Below are positions 42,553-50,674 of a stretch of 64,000 nucleotides of DNA, piece after piece; the first letter of the stretch is position 1; every line of letters begins with the position of its first letter. A program made the position numbers and the translations under genes. The stretch is from Pseudopedobacter sp037968815 (lineage in GTDB: Bacteria > Bacteroidota > Bacteroidia > Sphingobacteriales > Sphingobacteriaceae). The stretch lies in the NCBI GenBank assembly GCA_037968815.1, contig JBBKWF010000004.1, positions 124,001 through 188,000 of the forward strand. The letters run 5' to 3'. The notes under the pieces are model-generated. The model was not told the DNA's origin. It saw only the letters and a program-made list of their open reading frames with translations, and made no database searches.

Positions 42553-44067
42553 CTATTTGAACGCATTCAAAGCGTTATTAATCCTATTAGTAGTCTCTTC
42601 AACGCCGATTTGGTAAACGATATCAAAAACACCAGGGCCAAATTTACCGCCAACCAGCATTATTCTTAAAGGAAGCATTAGTTCGCCAACTTTAATCTTT
42701 TTTTCTGCAGCTAAATCTTTAAATACTTTTTCTAACTCTGTGCTACTTAAATCTTCTTTACCTTTTATTTGCTCTGTAAAGGTGACGAAAAACGCTTCTT
42801 TATCTGCATTCCATTTTGGTTTTACCGAGTTAGTGTCCCATTTATCTGGGGCAACAAAGAAAAACGATGCTTGCTCATAAAAATCTGTTAACAATACGCA
42901 ACGTTCTTTTACCATATCAATTATTTTCAACAAATAATCATCGTCAGAAGTGTTAACCCCTTTTTGGTTTAAGATTGGTTTAACGTGGTTTAATAAGTGT
43001 TTTGCACTGCTTGCTTTAATCCACTCTCCGTTATACCATTTTGCTTTTTCGTAATCAAACTTAGCACCTGCTTTATGTATTCTGTCTAAAGAAAACTTAG
43101 CAATAAGTTCTTCCATACCAAAAATCTCTTGGTCGGTTCCATCATTCCAGCCTAACATGGCAAGCATATTTATAAAACCTTCGGGTAAAAAGCCAGCTTC
43201 AATAAAACCGTCGCTTTTTTTACCACTAGCATTGTCAATCCAGTTTATCGGGTAAACCGGGAAACCAAAGCGCTCGCCATCGCGTTTGCTCAACTTTCCG
43301 TTACCATCTGGTTTTAATATTAAAGGTAAATGTGCCCATTTTGGCATTTCATTGGCCCAGCCTAAGTATTTCCATAACAAAATATGAACAGGGGCAGATG
43401 GCAACCATTCTTCGCCTCTAAAGACATGACTAATTTTCATTAGATAATCATCAACTACCACGGCTAAATGGTATGTAGGCATTCCGTCTGCTTTAAGCAA
43501 TACTTTATCATCCACTTCACTACTGTTAAAAGCAATGTCACCACGAATCAAATCGGTAAAAGCTACCTGCTCGTCATCTGGCATTTTAATACGGATTACA
43601 TGAGGCGCTCCTTCTTTTATTAGGTTTTCTGCAGCTTCATGAGGAATGGTTAATGAATTACGAAGATGTTTTCTGGAAGTATGATCGTACCTGAAGTTTT
43701 CAATCACTTGTCTTTTAGACTCAAGCTCTTCTGCCGTATCAAAGGCGTAATATGCGTGGCCGTCTTTTACCAGTTGTTCTGCATATTTTCTATAGATTGA
43801 TTTTCTTTCACTCTGGCGGTAAGGACCATATTCGCCACCGTTAATGGTGCTTTCATCTGCAGTAATTCCACACCAGTTTAAGCAATTGTAAATATATTCT
43901 TCTGCACCTTCTACAAAGCGAGTTTGGTCAGTATCTTCAATTCTTAAAATGAATTCACCATTGTGGTGTTTAGCAAAAAGGTAATTGAACAATATGGTTC
44001 GTACACCGCCAATATGTAGCCCTCCGGTTGGACTAGGAGCAAATCTAACTCTAACTTTATCTTTCAT
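42553..44067 (-). CDS. gltX: Glutamyl-tRNA synthetase
   Basis: 504 residues, class I aminoacyl-tRNA synthetase. The HIGH-type motif is in FAPSPTGGLHIGGVRT (~8-22) and the KMSKS-type motif is KLSKRDG (~255). Length is within the family range (~470-510). It stands alone with its own terminator; the gap upstream (44068-44220) holds no gene. Confidence 0.97.
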   Translation of the reverse strand: MKDKVRVRFAPSPTGGLHIGGVRTILFNYLFAKHHNGEFILRIEDTDQTRFVEGAEEYIYNCLNWCGITADESTINGGEYGPYRQSERKSIYRKYAEQLVKDGHAYYAFDTAEELESKRQVIENFRYDHTSRKHLRNSLTIPHEAAENLIKEGAPHVIRIKMPDDEQVAFTDLIRGDIAFNSSEVDDKVLLKADGMPTYHLAVVVDDYLMKISHVFRGEEWLPSAPVHILLWKYLGWANEMPKWAHLPLILKPDGNGKLSKRDGERFGFPVYPINWIDNASGKKSDGFIEAGFLPEGFINMLAMLGWNDGTDQEIFGMEELIAKFSLDRIHKAGAKFDYEKAKWYNGEWIKASSAKHLLNHVKPILNQKGVNTSDDDYLLKIIDMVKERCVLLTDFYEQASFFFVAPDKWDTNSVKPKWNADKEAFFVTFTEQIKGKEDLSSTELEKVFKDLAAEKKIKVGELMLPLRIMLVGGKFGPGVFDIVYQIGVEETTNRINNALNAFK

Positions 44068-44220
44068 GTGAAGTAATCTTAAAAATTTAAATGAACAAAA
44101 ACCATGCTCAATTATCTCAATGCAGTAAAGTTAATATTTAAGAAGGGAAGGTTGCTTTTATTTTAAATAAAATAGCCTTAAGGCAAAAGCTGGAAGCTAG
44201 ATACTTAAAATTATTTGATG

Positions 44221-45240
44221 TTAATGAGCTTCGATTCCTAAGCCGGGTTTTTGTGATAAAATATAACTTCCATTTTTAAATTCGGGAGTTTTGAAAGGAT
44301 TGTTTGAAGTTAGAAAAGGGCCGTCTAAATCTGCCCAATCACAAAGTGGGGCAAGTGCAATACCACCCAAAGTTGCGATGCTGGTTTCGCTCATGCAGCC
44401 AATTAATACTTTTAAATCATTAGCTTTTGCTGCTGCAATCATTTTGGACGCTTCATACATTCCTGTTGATTTCATCAGTTTAACGTTAATGCCGTGGTAA
44501 ACACCTTTAGCTTTTGCTACATCGGGCAAACGTTGTACCGCTTCATCCCCAACAGTAGGAATGGGGCTTCTTTCTGTAAACCAAGCGTTGCCGTCTATAT
44601 CTTCTTTTGGCATGGGTTGTTCAATCAACAATACATTTTGCGTGTTTAGCCAATGCACCATTTCAAGCCCTTTTTCTTTATCTGTCCAGCCTTGGTTTGC
44701 GTCAATATAAATGGGTAAATCTGTTACTTTACGGATGGTTTCAATCAGAATTTTATCACTATCTCTGCCTAATTTTACTTTTAATAATTTAAAGCCATCT
44801 GCTAAAGCATCATTTACTTTCTTAATGATAACTATTGGTTCATCTATACCGATGGTAAAAGTTGTTTGTGGCATTAACTCGGGCAAAGACCCAAATAATT
44901 GATAGCAAGGTTTGTTTAGTAATTTCCCGGTTAAATCATGCAAAGCAATGTCTATAGCTGCTTTTATTGCAGGTTGTCCGGGTTCTATTTCATCTAAATA
45001 ATTGATGATTTCTTCCATATTAAATGGGAAGGAAAACCTGTTTAAATCAAGTTTTTTTAAGAATGCGTTTGCAGTTTCCACACTTTCGCCCATGTAAGGA
45101 ACCATGGATGCTTCGCCATAGCCTGTAAAACCTTCGTGTTCCAATTCTATAAGCATCAAAGGAGTTGATGTTCTGGAGAATTTAGCAATGGTAAAAGGAT
45201 ATTTTAAAGCTAAGTTGAAAGGTTTATGGGTTAAGCGCAT
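44221..45240 (-). CDS. Dipeptide epimerase (enolase superfamily)
   Basis: 339 residues. TFTIGID (~129), KVKLGRDSD with the paired catalytic Lys (~155-163), DANQGW (~182), EQPMPKED and VGDEAVQ (~235), then KLMKSTGMYEA (~255) with the second Lys, and an end loop GCMSETSIA match L-Ala-D/L-Glu-type dipeptide epimerases. These act in murein-peptide recycling, or on other dipeptides; exact specificity cannot be read from sequence. No neighbouring peptidase gene is seen. Confidence 0.88.
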   Translation of the reverse strand: MRLTHKPFNLALKYPFTIAKFSRTSTPLMLIELEHEGFTGYGEASMVPYMGESVETANAFLKKLDLNRFSFPFNMEEIINYLDEIEPGQPAIKAAIDIALHDLTGKLLNKPCYQLFGSLPELMPQTTFTIGIDEPIVIIKKVNDALADGFKLLKVKLGRDSDKILIETIRKVTDLPIYIDANQGWTDKEKGLEMVHWLNTQNVLLIEQPMPKEDIDGNAWFTERSPIPTVGDEAVQRLPDVAKAKGVYHGINVKLMKSTGMYEASKMIAAAKANDLKVLIGCMSETSIATLGGIALAPLCDWADLDGPFLTSNNPFKTPEFKNGSYILSQKPGLGIEAH

Positions 45241-45263
45241 TGTTTTGTTTTTTGAATAGAAAA

Positions 45264-45298
45264 GTTTACAAATTGTTTAAAGATAACAATTTGTAAAC
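45264..45298 (-). terminator. Terminator of the LemA-TPM cluster
   Basis: GTTTACAAATTGTT (45264-45277) and AACAATTTGTAAAC (45285-45298) form a perfect 14-bp stem with a 7-base loop downstream of the Gly-rich TPM gene on the minus strand. Confidence 0.75.
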
Positions 45299-45344
45299 CT
45301 GTGATTACTTAAGAAATTTATATTGATTTTTTTGGCTGCATGTT

Positions 45345-46160
45345 TTACCAACTTCCGCTAGCTCCACCACCGCCGAAACTTCCACCACCAAATCCACCGA
45401 AACCGCCTCCGCCAGATGAACCGCCGAAGCCTCCGCCACCACCACCAAATCCACCACTGCTTCTTCCTCCTCCGCTGCCTAAGCCAGCTAGTAAGCTCCA
45501 CCACATCATGTCAGCAGCACCTCTGCTACCAATTACATTTCGGCCACCACCGCCACCACCTTTTCCACCTCGGCCAAGTAAACTAATTACCACAATGGCT
45601 ATTAATACCAATAGGCCAACGGGGAAACCGCTGTCTTTTTTAGACTTTTTAGAATTGGTGTTTTTGTACTCGCCTTTTGAATAGCTGATGATGGCATCAG
45701 TACCAGCATTTAAACCAGCTGCGTAATTGCCGGTTTTATAGTTAGGCTTTATTTCGTTTTCAATGATACGTTTGGAGATTGCATCAGGCAAAACGCCTTC
45801 CATGCCATAACCAGTTTGTATGGTAACCTTTCTGTCTCCAATAGAGGTTAATAATAAAACCCCTGTATTTTTTTCTTTTCCACCAATCCCCCAAGCTCTA
45901 CCTAGTTGGTAACCATAGTCGCTAATATCATAACCGTCTAAAGAGGAAATAATAACAACCGAAACTTGTATGGAAGTAGAATCATCAAAAGCAACCAGTT
46001 TTCGCTCGAGTTGAGCAATTTCTGCACTGCTTAGAGTATTTGTATAATCGTTTACTAAAGTGTTTGGTTTAGCCGGAAAGTTTTGGCTGTAACCAATAAA
46101 AGAAAAAAGACTAAAGCATATAAATAATAGGAAACGTTTCATGTATTTTTCTTTCATCAT
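45345..46160 (-). CDS. TPM-domain membrane protein with Gly-rich tail (YgcG family)
   Basis: 271 residues. A signal peptide (about 7-26, ending GYSQ), TPM domain (~30-150; FPAKPNTLVNDYTNTLSSAEIAQLE, and GIGGKEKNTGVLLLTS), one transmembrane helix (~178-195) and a long C-terminal tail of Gly/Ser/Phe. The first ATG (46160) overlaps the TGA of the upstream TPM gene (ATGA), suggesting coupling; ATGs at 46157 and 46142 are alternatives, the last giving the tidier signal peptide. TPM proteins have been linked to photosystem II repair and, in bacteria, to envelope stress; role here unknown. Confidence 0.87.
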   Translation of the reverse strand: MMKEKYMKRFLLFICFSLFSFIGYSQNFPAKPNTLVNDYTNTLSSAEIAQLERKLVAFDDSTSIQVSVVIISSLDGYDISDYGYQLGRAWGIGGKEKNTGVLLLTSIGDRKVTIQTGYGMEGVLPDAISKRIIENEIKPNYKTGNYAAGLNAGTDAIISYSKGEYKNTNSKKSKKDSGFPVGLLVLIAIVVISLLGRGGKGGGGGGRNVIGSRGAADMMWWSLLAGLGSGGGRSSGGFGGGGGGFGGSSGGGGFGGFGGGSFGGGGASGSW

Positions 46161-46585
46161 TTTAAAAAGACAATTTCGTCAGAGAGTTCATTAACGTCAT
46201 CACTGCTATACGGAAAGTATCTTTTCAACTGCTTTCCTGCTTCAATTATCCCTACGCTAATGCCTTCGGCAACCTGTCCAATTTTAAATTTTTCTATCAT
46301 TAAAGCTTTAGTACTGTCCCAAAAACTATCGGAAACTAAAGTATTAATGCCTTTGTCGCCAATAATTGCGAATTTTTTATCATCGAGTGCAACATATACT
46401 AAAACGCCGTTCCTCAATTTAGTGGATTCCATTTTTAAATCGTGGAAACACAGAACAGCCCGTTCGTAAGCATCAATATCACATTTGCCTTCTACGCAAA
46501 CCCGTATTTCGCCACTGGTGGCTTTTTCTGCCCATTCAATAGACTGTTTGATAACGTCTTGTTCTTTATCGCTTAATGAGCTCAT
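46157..46585 (-). CDS. TPM-domain protein, soluble
   Basis: 142 residues with one TPM domain and no signal peptide or membrane helix: SSLSDKEQDVIKQSIEWAEKATSGEIRVCVE, VLVYVALDDKKFAIIGDKGIN, and VAEGISVGIIEAGKQLKRYFP. Its stop overlaps the next TPM gene by four bases. With LemA upstream it forms a three-gene set that is widely conserved in bacteria; the cytoplasmic form probably interacts with the membrane-anchored partner (inference). Confidence 0.88.
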   Translation of the reverse strand: MSSLSDKEQDVIKQSIEWAEKATSGEIRVCVEGKCDIDAYERAVLCFHDLKMESTKLRNGVLVYVALDDKKFAIIGDKGINTLVSDSFWDSTKALMIEKFKIGQVAEGISVGIIEAGKQLKRYFPYSSDDVNELSDEIVFLK

Positions 46586-46616
46586 AACTAATTTTCAAAA
46601 TTGAAGAGAAACAAAA

Positions 46617-46647
46617 ACCCAATCAACTCTCTTCAAATTGACTGGGT
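46617..46647 (-). terminator. Hairpin between lemA and TPM genes
   Basis: ACCCAATCAA (46617-46626) pairs with TTGACTGGGT (46638-46647) with one G-U pair and an 11-base loop. It lies after the LemA stop on the minus strand and may attenuate rather than end the LemA-TPM transcript. Confidence 0.55.
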
Positions 46648-46664
46648 ATAAAAATTTTGGGTGA

Positions 46665-47243
46665 TTAAAACTCTACTTTCGGAGTTTTATCTGCGCCAGC
46701 TTCTGCTGCAAACGCCCCTTTTTGTTGAAAACCGAACATTCCAGCAAATAAATTATTAGGGAAAGTTCTGATTTGTGTATTGTAGCCTTGTACGCTTAAG
46801 TTAAAATCACGACGGGCAACAGCAATTCTGTTTTCTGTACCTTCTAATTGCGCTTGCAATTCTTGGAAATTTGCATTTGCTTTTAACTCTGGGTAACGCT
46901 CAGAAACTACCATTAATCTGCCCAAGGCTTGGCTAACACCACTTTGTGCACTCTGAAATTTTTCGATGTTTTCCGGAGTAAGTTTGTTAGGGTCAACTTG
47001 GATAGAAGTAGCTTTTGCTCTAGCTTCAATTACTTGAGTTAAGGTTTCTTTTTCAAAATTAGCAGCTCCTTTAACGGTATTAACCAAGTTTGGAATTAAA
47101 TCTGCTCTTCTTTGGTATTGGTTTTCAACCTCGCCCCAAGAAGCTTTTACTTTTTCATCTAATTTTACAGCATCATTGTAACCACAAGAGCTTAATGAAC
47201 CTACAGCAATAAGGGCGATAAGCCCGAACAATAATTTTTTCAT
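46665..47243 (-). CDS. LemA family lipoprotein
   Basis: 192 residues from ATG 47243. The signal sequence ends in a lipobox (GSLSSC, Cys at about 20), followed by a coiled-coil LemA domain: VKASWGEVENQYQRRADLIPNLVNTVKGAANFE, LTQVIEARAKAT, VVSERYPELKANANF and IAVARRDFNLSVQGYN. LemA proteins are membrane-anchored four-helix bundles of poorly understood role, usually beside TPM genes as here. The longer frame from 47261 places six extra residues before the signal peptide. Confidence 0.93.
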   Translation of the reverse strand: MKKLLFGLIALIAVGSLSSCGYNDAVKLDEKVKASWGEVENQYQRRADLIPNLVNTVKGAANFEKETLTQVIEARAKATSIQVDPNKLTPENIEKFQSAQSGVSQALGRLMVVSERYPELKANANFQELQAQLEGTENRIAVARRDFNLSVQGYNTQIRTFPNNLFAGMFGFQQKGAFAAEAGADKTPKVEF

Positions 47244-47284
47244 TTCAGTTTTAATTTTCAATTAGCAATAGGACTCAAATTCTG

Positions 47285-47292
47285 TACCTTTG
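47285..47292 (+). promoter_or_regulatory. -7 box before the FAD-protein gene
   Basis: TACCTTTG matches TAnnTTTG exactly, 33 bases upstream of ATG 47326. It lies within the in-frame extension that begins at 47290, which argues that translation starts at 47326. No good TTG is visible at -33. Confidence 0.5.
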
Positions 47293-47325
47293 TTACACTT
47301 TGGGATAAAAACCCAACAATTAATT

Positions 47326-48891
47326 ATGCAAAAAGAAATAGATCTTGTAGTTAGTCCTGATTTTATACTTGACCAAAGCTACATTAAAACAGCCATTCTT
47401 CAGCAAGAAAAGCTAAAAGATAATAGGCTAAATCACTTTGTCATTCGCAAAAGATCCATTGATGCTCGTAGTAAACATCCCGTTTATCGCTTAAAAGTGG
47501 TTTTGTATATTGATGAAAATCCAGAAATTCAGCACTTTAATTCCGACTATAAATCTGTAAAAGATGCTAAACGAGTAATTATTATTGGTGCGGGTCCGGC
47601 GGGGATGTTTGCCGCATTACGGTTAATTGAGTTAGGCTTAAAACCGATAATTATTGAACGCGGAAAAGATGTTAAAGAACGTAGACGTGATTTAGCGGCA
47701 ATCAATAAAGATGGTGTGGTAAACCCCGAATCAAATTATTGCTTTGGCGAAGGTGGCGCCGGAACTTACTCTGACGGAAAACTGTACACCCGGTCTGATA
47801 AGCGTGGCGATGTAAACAAGATGTTGGAGATTTTTGTGGCTCATGGTGCTACCGAAGATATTTTGGTTGACGCTCGTCCGCATATTGGGACTAATAAGTT
47901 GCCACAGATTATTACTGCAATTAGGGAAACAATTTTAAATGCAGGTGGTGAGGTTCGTTTTGATACTAAGTTGATAGATATTGATATTAGAAATCAACAA
48001 TTTAATTGCGCAATTACCAACAAAGGAGACTTTGATGGCGAGGCTTTGATTTTAGCAACCGGACACTCTGCAAAAGATATTTATTACTTACTGCACAAAA
48101 AGAATGTGTTGTTGGAAGCAAAACCTTTTGCTTTAGGTGTGCGGATTGAACATCCACAATACATTATTGACCAAGCTCAGTATAATGCTAAAGAGCGACA
48201 TGAAAACTTGCCACCTTCTTATTATAGTTTGGTAACACAGGTAGAAGATCGTGGCGTTTTCTCTTTTTGTATGTGTCCAGGTGGGATTATAGCGCCTTGT
48301 GCTACGGATGCAAATGAAATTGTGGTGAACGGTTGGAGTCCTTCTAAACGGAATAACCCTTATGCAAACTCAGGAACGGTAGTTCAAATTAATTTGAATG
48401 ATGCTGTTGGTAAAACAGATGATCCATTTAGTTTATTAAATTTTCAATCAGCAATTGAGCAAAAAGCTTTTATTGCCGGTGGTGGAAACTTGAAAGCACC
48501 CGCACAACGTATGGTTGATTTTGTAAATCAAAAAATTTCAACTGATTTACCAGATAATTCTTATTTACCGGGTTTAGCTTCCGCTGATTTGCATCAAGTG
48601 CTTCCAGCTTTTATCGCTAAACGTTTACAACAAGCTTTGCCAGCCTTTGGAAAAAAGATGCCGGGTATTTATGGCAATAATGGTTATTACACTAATGAAG
48701 CTGTTTTGGTTGGGGTTGAATCACGGACTTCATCGCCGGTACGTATCCCTAGAGATAAAGAAACCTTGCAGCATCCGCAAATAAAAAAACTTTTCCCTTG
48801 TGCAGAAGGAGCTGGTTTTGCCGGTGGCATTATTTCTGCAGCAATTGACGGTCAAGCTTGCGCTGATGCTGTATTGAAACAAATTAGTTAA
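47326..48891 (+). CDS. FAD-dependent dehydrogenase-like protein (COG2509 type)
   Basis: 521 residues. An N-terminal ~80-residue domain precedes the FAD-binding VIIIGAGPAGMFAALRL (~85-101). Next come NYCFGEGGAGTYSDGKLYTR, ILATGHSAKDIY and FSFCMCPGGIIAPCATDANEIVVNGWS, then a C-terminal AEGAGFAGGIISAAIDG. This matches a widespread uncharacterised FAD-dependent family; the CMCPGG motif is diagnostic. Physiological substrate unknown. Divergent from lemA with an 82-base shared upstream region. Confidence 0.88.
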   Translation: MQKEIDLVVSPDFILDQSYIKTAILQQEKLKDNRLNHFVIRKRSIDARSKHPVYRLKVVLYIDENPEIQHFNSDYKSVKDAKRVIIIGAGPAGMFAALRLIELGLKPIIIERGKDVKERRRDLAAINKDGVVNPESNYCFGEGGAGTYSDGKLYTRSDKRGDVNKMLEIFVAHGATEDILVDARPHIGTNKLPQIITAIRETILNAGGEVRFDTKLIDIDIRNQQFNCAITNKGDFDGEALILATGHSAKDIYYLLHKKNVLLEAKPFALGVRIEHPQYIIDQAQYNAKERHENLPPSYYSLVTQVEDRGVFSFCMCPGGIIAPCATDANEIVVNGWSPSKRNNPYANSGTVVQINLNDAVGKTDDPFSLLNFQSAIEQKAFIAGGGNLKAPAQRMVDFVNQKISTDLPDNSYLPGLASADLHQVLPAFIAKRLQQALPAFGKKMPGIYGNNGYYTNEAVLVGVESRTSSPVRIPRDKETLQHPQIKKLFPCAEGAGFAGGIISAAIDGQACADAVLKQIS

Positions 48892-48923
48892 AAGCTCGAT
48901 TTCCATTTTAAAAATAGAATATC

Positions 48924-49286
48924 ATGAATAAGAAAACATTAATTATAGGCGCTACGCCAAACCCAGATCGTTACGCATACAAAGCTGCACATAAATTGAC
49001 TCAGTTCGGTCACTCAATAGTGAATGTGGGCGTTAAAAAAGGCGAAGTTGCTAATCAGCTAATTGAAAAACCAGAGCAAATTCACAGCGATATTGATACG
49101 ATTACTTTATATGTAAACCCTAGTAATCAGAAAGATTTGTACGACTATATTTTGGACACTAAACCAAAGCGTATCATATTTAACCCGGGAACAGAAAACC
49201 CAGAATTAGCAAAAAAAGCGGAGGCACAAGGAATTGAAACTTTAGAAGCCTGTACCTTGGTTTTGCTTTCTATTGATCAGTATTAA
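48924..49286 (+). CDS. CoA-binding protein (YccU-like)
   Basis: 120 residues, Rossmann-like CoA-binding domain: TLIIGATPNPDRYAYKAAHKLTQFGHSIVNVGVKKGEV, then ITLYVNPSNQKDLYDYILD and RIIFNPGTENPELAKKAEAQGIETLEACTLVLL. Members bind CoA and have no agreed function. 32 bases downstream of the FAD-protein gene on the same strand; a terminator follows. Confidence 0.9.
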   Translation: MNKKTLIIGATPNPDRYAYKAAHKLTQFGHSIVNVGVKKGEVANQLIEKPEQIHSDIDTITLYVNPSNQKDLYDYILDTKPKRIIFNPGTENPELAKKAEAQGIETLEACTLVLLSIDQY

Positions 49287-49312
49287 ACTTTTAATTTTTA
49301 AGGTTTATTGAT

Positions 49313-49346
49313 ATGGCAATCTTTAATTAAAGGTTGCCATTTTTTG
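49313..49346 (+). terminator. Terminator after the CoA-binding protein gene
   Basis: ATGGCAATCTTTAA (49313-49326) pairs with TTAAAGGTTGCCAT (49327-49340) with one mismatch, followed by six T residues. The rest of the gap to 49472 holds short imperfect palindromes (GGCTTTAGCC-type words at 49370-49425) and no gene. Confidence 0.8.
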
Positions 49347-49472
49347 GTTGATAAAGTTTATGAATTGCCACAGGCTTTAGCGTGTGGATAAAATTGTAGG
49401 CTATATGTTGGCTTTAGCCGAATAACAACTCAAAACACCTTCATAGAAACTGAAAGATTGAGAGCTATTAGT

Positions 49473-49949
49473 TTATTTACTTAATACTTCTCTCCACTTA
49501 TCAGACTCTGCGAACTCTTTAACTATTCTGTTTCGTTCTATAAGAAAGTTAGTCATGTACTTTTTAAGGAATAACTTGTCTGCTAATCTCCCTAAAAAAC
49601 CAAATGGTGATTGATAATTGAAAATGTCTGTCATGACAGTTATGCCGTTCAGTTCTGTGAAATGATGTTCGTGTTTGAATTCTTTAAATGCACCTTTTTG
49701 CATTTCATCTACAAAGAAATTTGGTTTCTGGAATTCAGTGATTTTTGAAGTTAAATTTTGATAAAACCCGAGGTGCTTTGCTCGCCAAGTCACACTTTCA
49801 TTCATCTCTATTAACCCAGTTTTTCTTCCAGCGATAGCTACTTCCTTAGTTTTTCCGGTTGAAACTTTATGGAGATCGATACTTCGAGAAAGGTCAAAAA
49901 CTAATTCTTTTTTAGCCTTTATTTCAGTTCGAAGTTCAATTTGTGGCAT
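49473..49949 (-). CDS. SRPBCC family protein
   Basis: 158 residues with the START/Bet v1-like pattern: PQIELRTEIKAKKELVFDLSRSIDLH at the start, VTWRAKHLGFYQNLTSKITEFQKPNFFVDEM in the centre and a long C-terminal helix (FLGRLADKLFLKKYMTNFLIERNRIVKEFAE). Such cell-division-inhibitor-like SRPBCC proteins bind hydrophobic ligands; ligand and role unknown. 17 bases downstream of the LUD-domain gene, probably the last gene of the rsfS-ftsH set. Confidence 0.85.
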   Translation of the reverse strand: MPQIELRTEIKAKKELVFDLSRSIDLHKVSTGKTKEVAIAGRKTGLIEMNESVTWRAKHLGFYQNLTSKITEFQKPNFFVDEMQKGAFKEFKHEHHFTELNGITVMTDIFNYQSPFGFLGRLADKLFLKKYMTNFLIERNRIVKEFAESDKWREVLSK

Positions 49950-49966
49950 TTTGAATAGTGTGCTTG

Positions 49967-50611
49967 TTAATGCATGTCATCCAACAAAAACACAAACAGT
50001 TCTTTTGGACCATGCGCTCCTAAAACTAAAGTTTTTTCAATATCAGCAGTACGGCTTGGACCCGTAGTTACTGAAAGCATAGTAGGTAAGTTGTTTCCGT
50101 ATTTTTCTTTAACTAACTTAAAAGCATCCTTTAAATCTAACACTAATTGAGATGCATATGCAACCACTACGTGTTGATGCGGATAAATACTTAATCTACG
50201 ACCAGCAGCATTTCCATTGCTCAATAAAACAGAACCATTTCTGGCAATTAAAGACTCACAAAGTGTGAAACCAACATCAGCTAGTTCAAAATCTTTATCA
50301 GTAGCGTAAAAAGGGTATTCGTAAGTTTTTAATAAGTTTTGTAAGGCAGGTTCCCAACAGTATATTTTGCGCCATTTTTTTTCATCTGCTAATTGCAAAA
50401 TGTTTTCTATAAAATGGATTTCACTTTCGCAGTAAACAAAAGTGCCACTAACTTTGGTTAGTTCTTCTGCAAATATAACCTCTAACATTTCGTCCGTTTC
50501 CGGATATAGGGGCATATCTTCTAAATTTGGATAGGGATTATCGCGTTTTTCTAATAATGCCTTTCTAATTTTTTTAAGAAGCTGTTCTTTTGGGGTTGTA
50601 GAATCCTTCAT
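49967..50611 (-). CDS. LUD-domain (LutC/YkgG-like) protein
   Basis: 214 residues: an N-terminal helix pair (residues ~5-45) and the LUD domain with YCWEPALQNLL, FTLCESLIARNGSVLLSNGNAAGRRLSIYPHQHVVVAY and TGPSRTADIEKTLVLGAHGPKEL. LutC is part of the LutABC L-lactate dehydrogenase, but no lutA or lutB is beside it; the gene follows ftsH, an order I recall from other Bacteroidota, so its role may differ from lactate use. Confidence 0.87.
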   Translation of the reverse strand: MKDSTTPKEQLLKKIRKALLEKRDNPYPNLEDMPLYPETDEMLEVIFAEELTKVSGTFVYCESEIHFIENILQLADEKKWRKIYCWEPALQNLLKTYEYPFYATDKDFELADVGFTLCESLIARNGSVLLSNGNAAGRRLSIYPHQHVVVAYASQLVLDLKDAFKLVKEKYGNNLPTMLSVTTGPSRTADIEKTLVLGAHGPKELFVFLLDDMH

Positions 50612-50637
50612 CTAAAAAAGGAATTTATATAAAAAAT

Positions 50638-50667
50638 CAAGCGCCGATTATAAAAAATCAGCGCTTG
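50638..50667 (-). terminator. Hairpin after ftsH
   Basis: CAAGCGC (50638-50644) with GCGCTTG (50661-50667), extended by GATT (50646-50649) with AATC (50656-50659). Located eight bases after the ftsH stop, so the LUD gene downstream is reached by readthrough. Confidence 0.7.
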
Positions 50668-50674
50668 GTGTAAT

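Noticed and set aside
45340..45684. Proline-rich open frame on the plus strand
   Set aside because: It is the antisense of the Gly-rich tail of the TPM protein; Gly codons read backwards give Pro runs.
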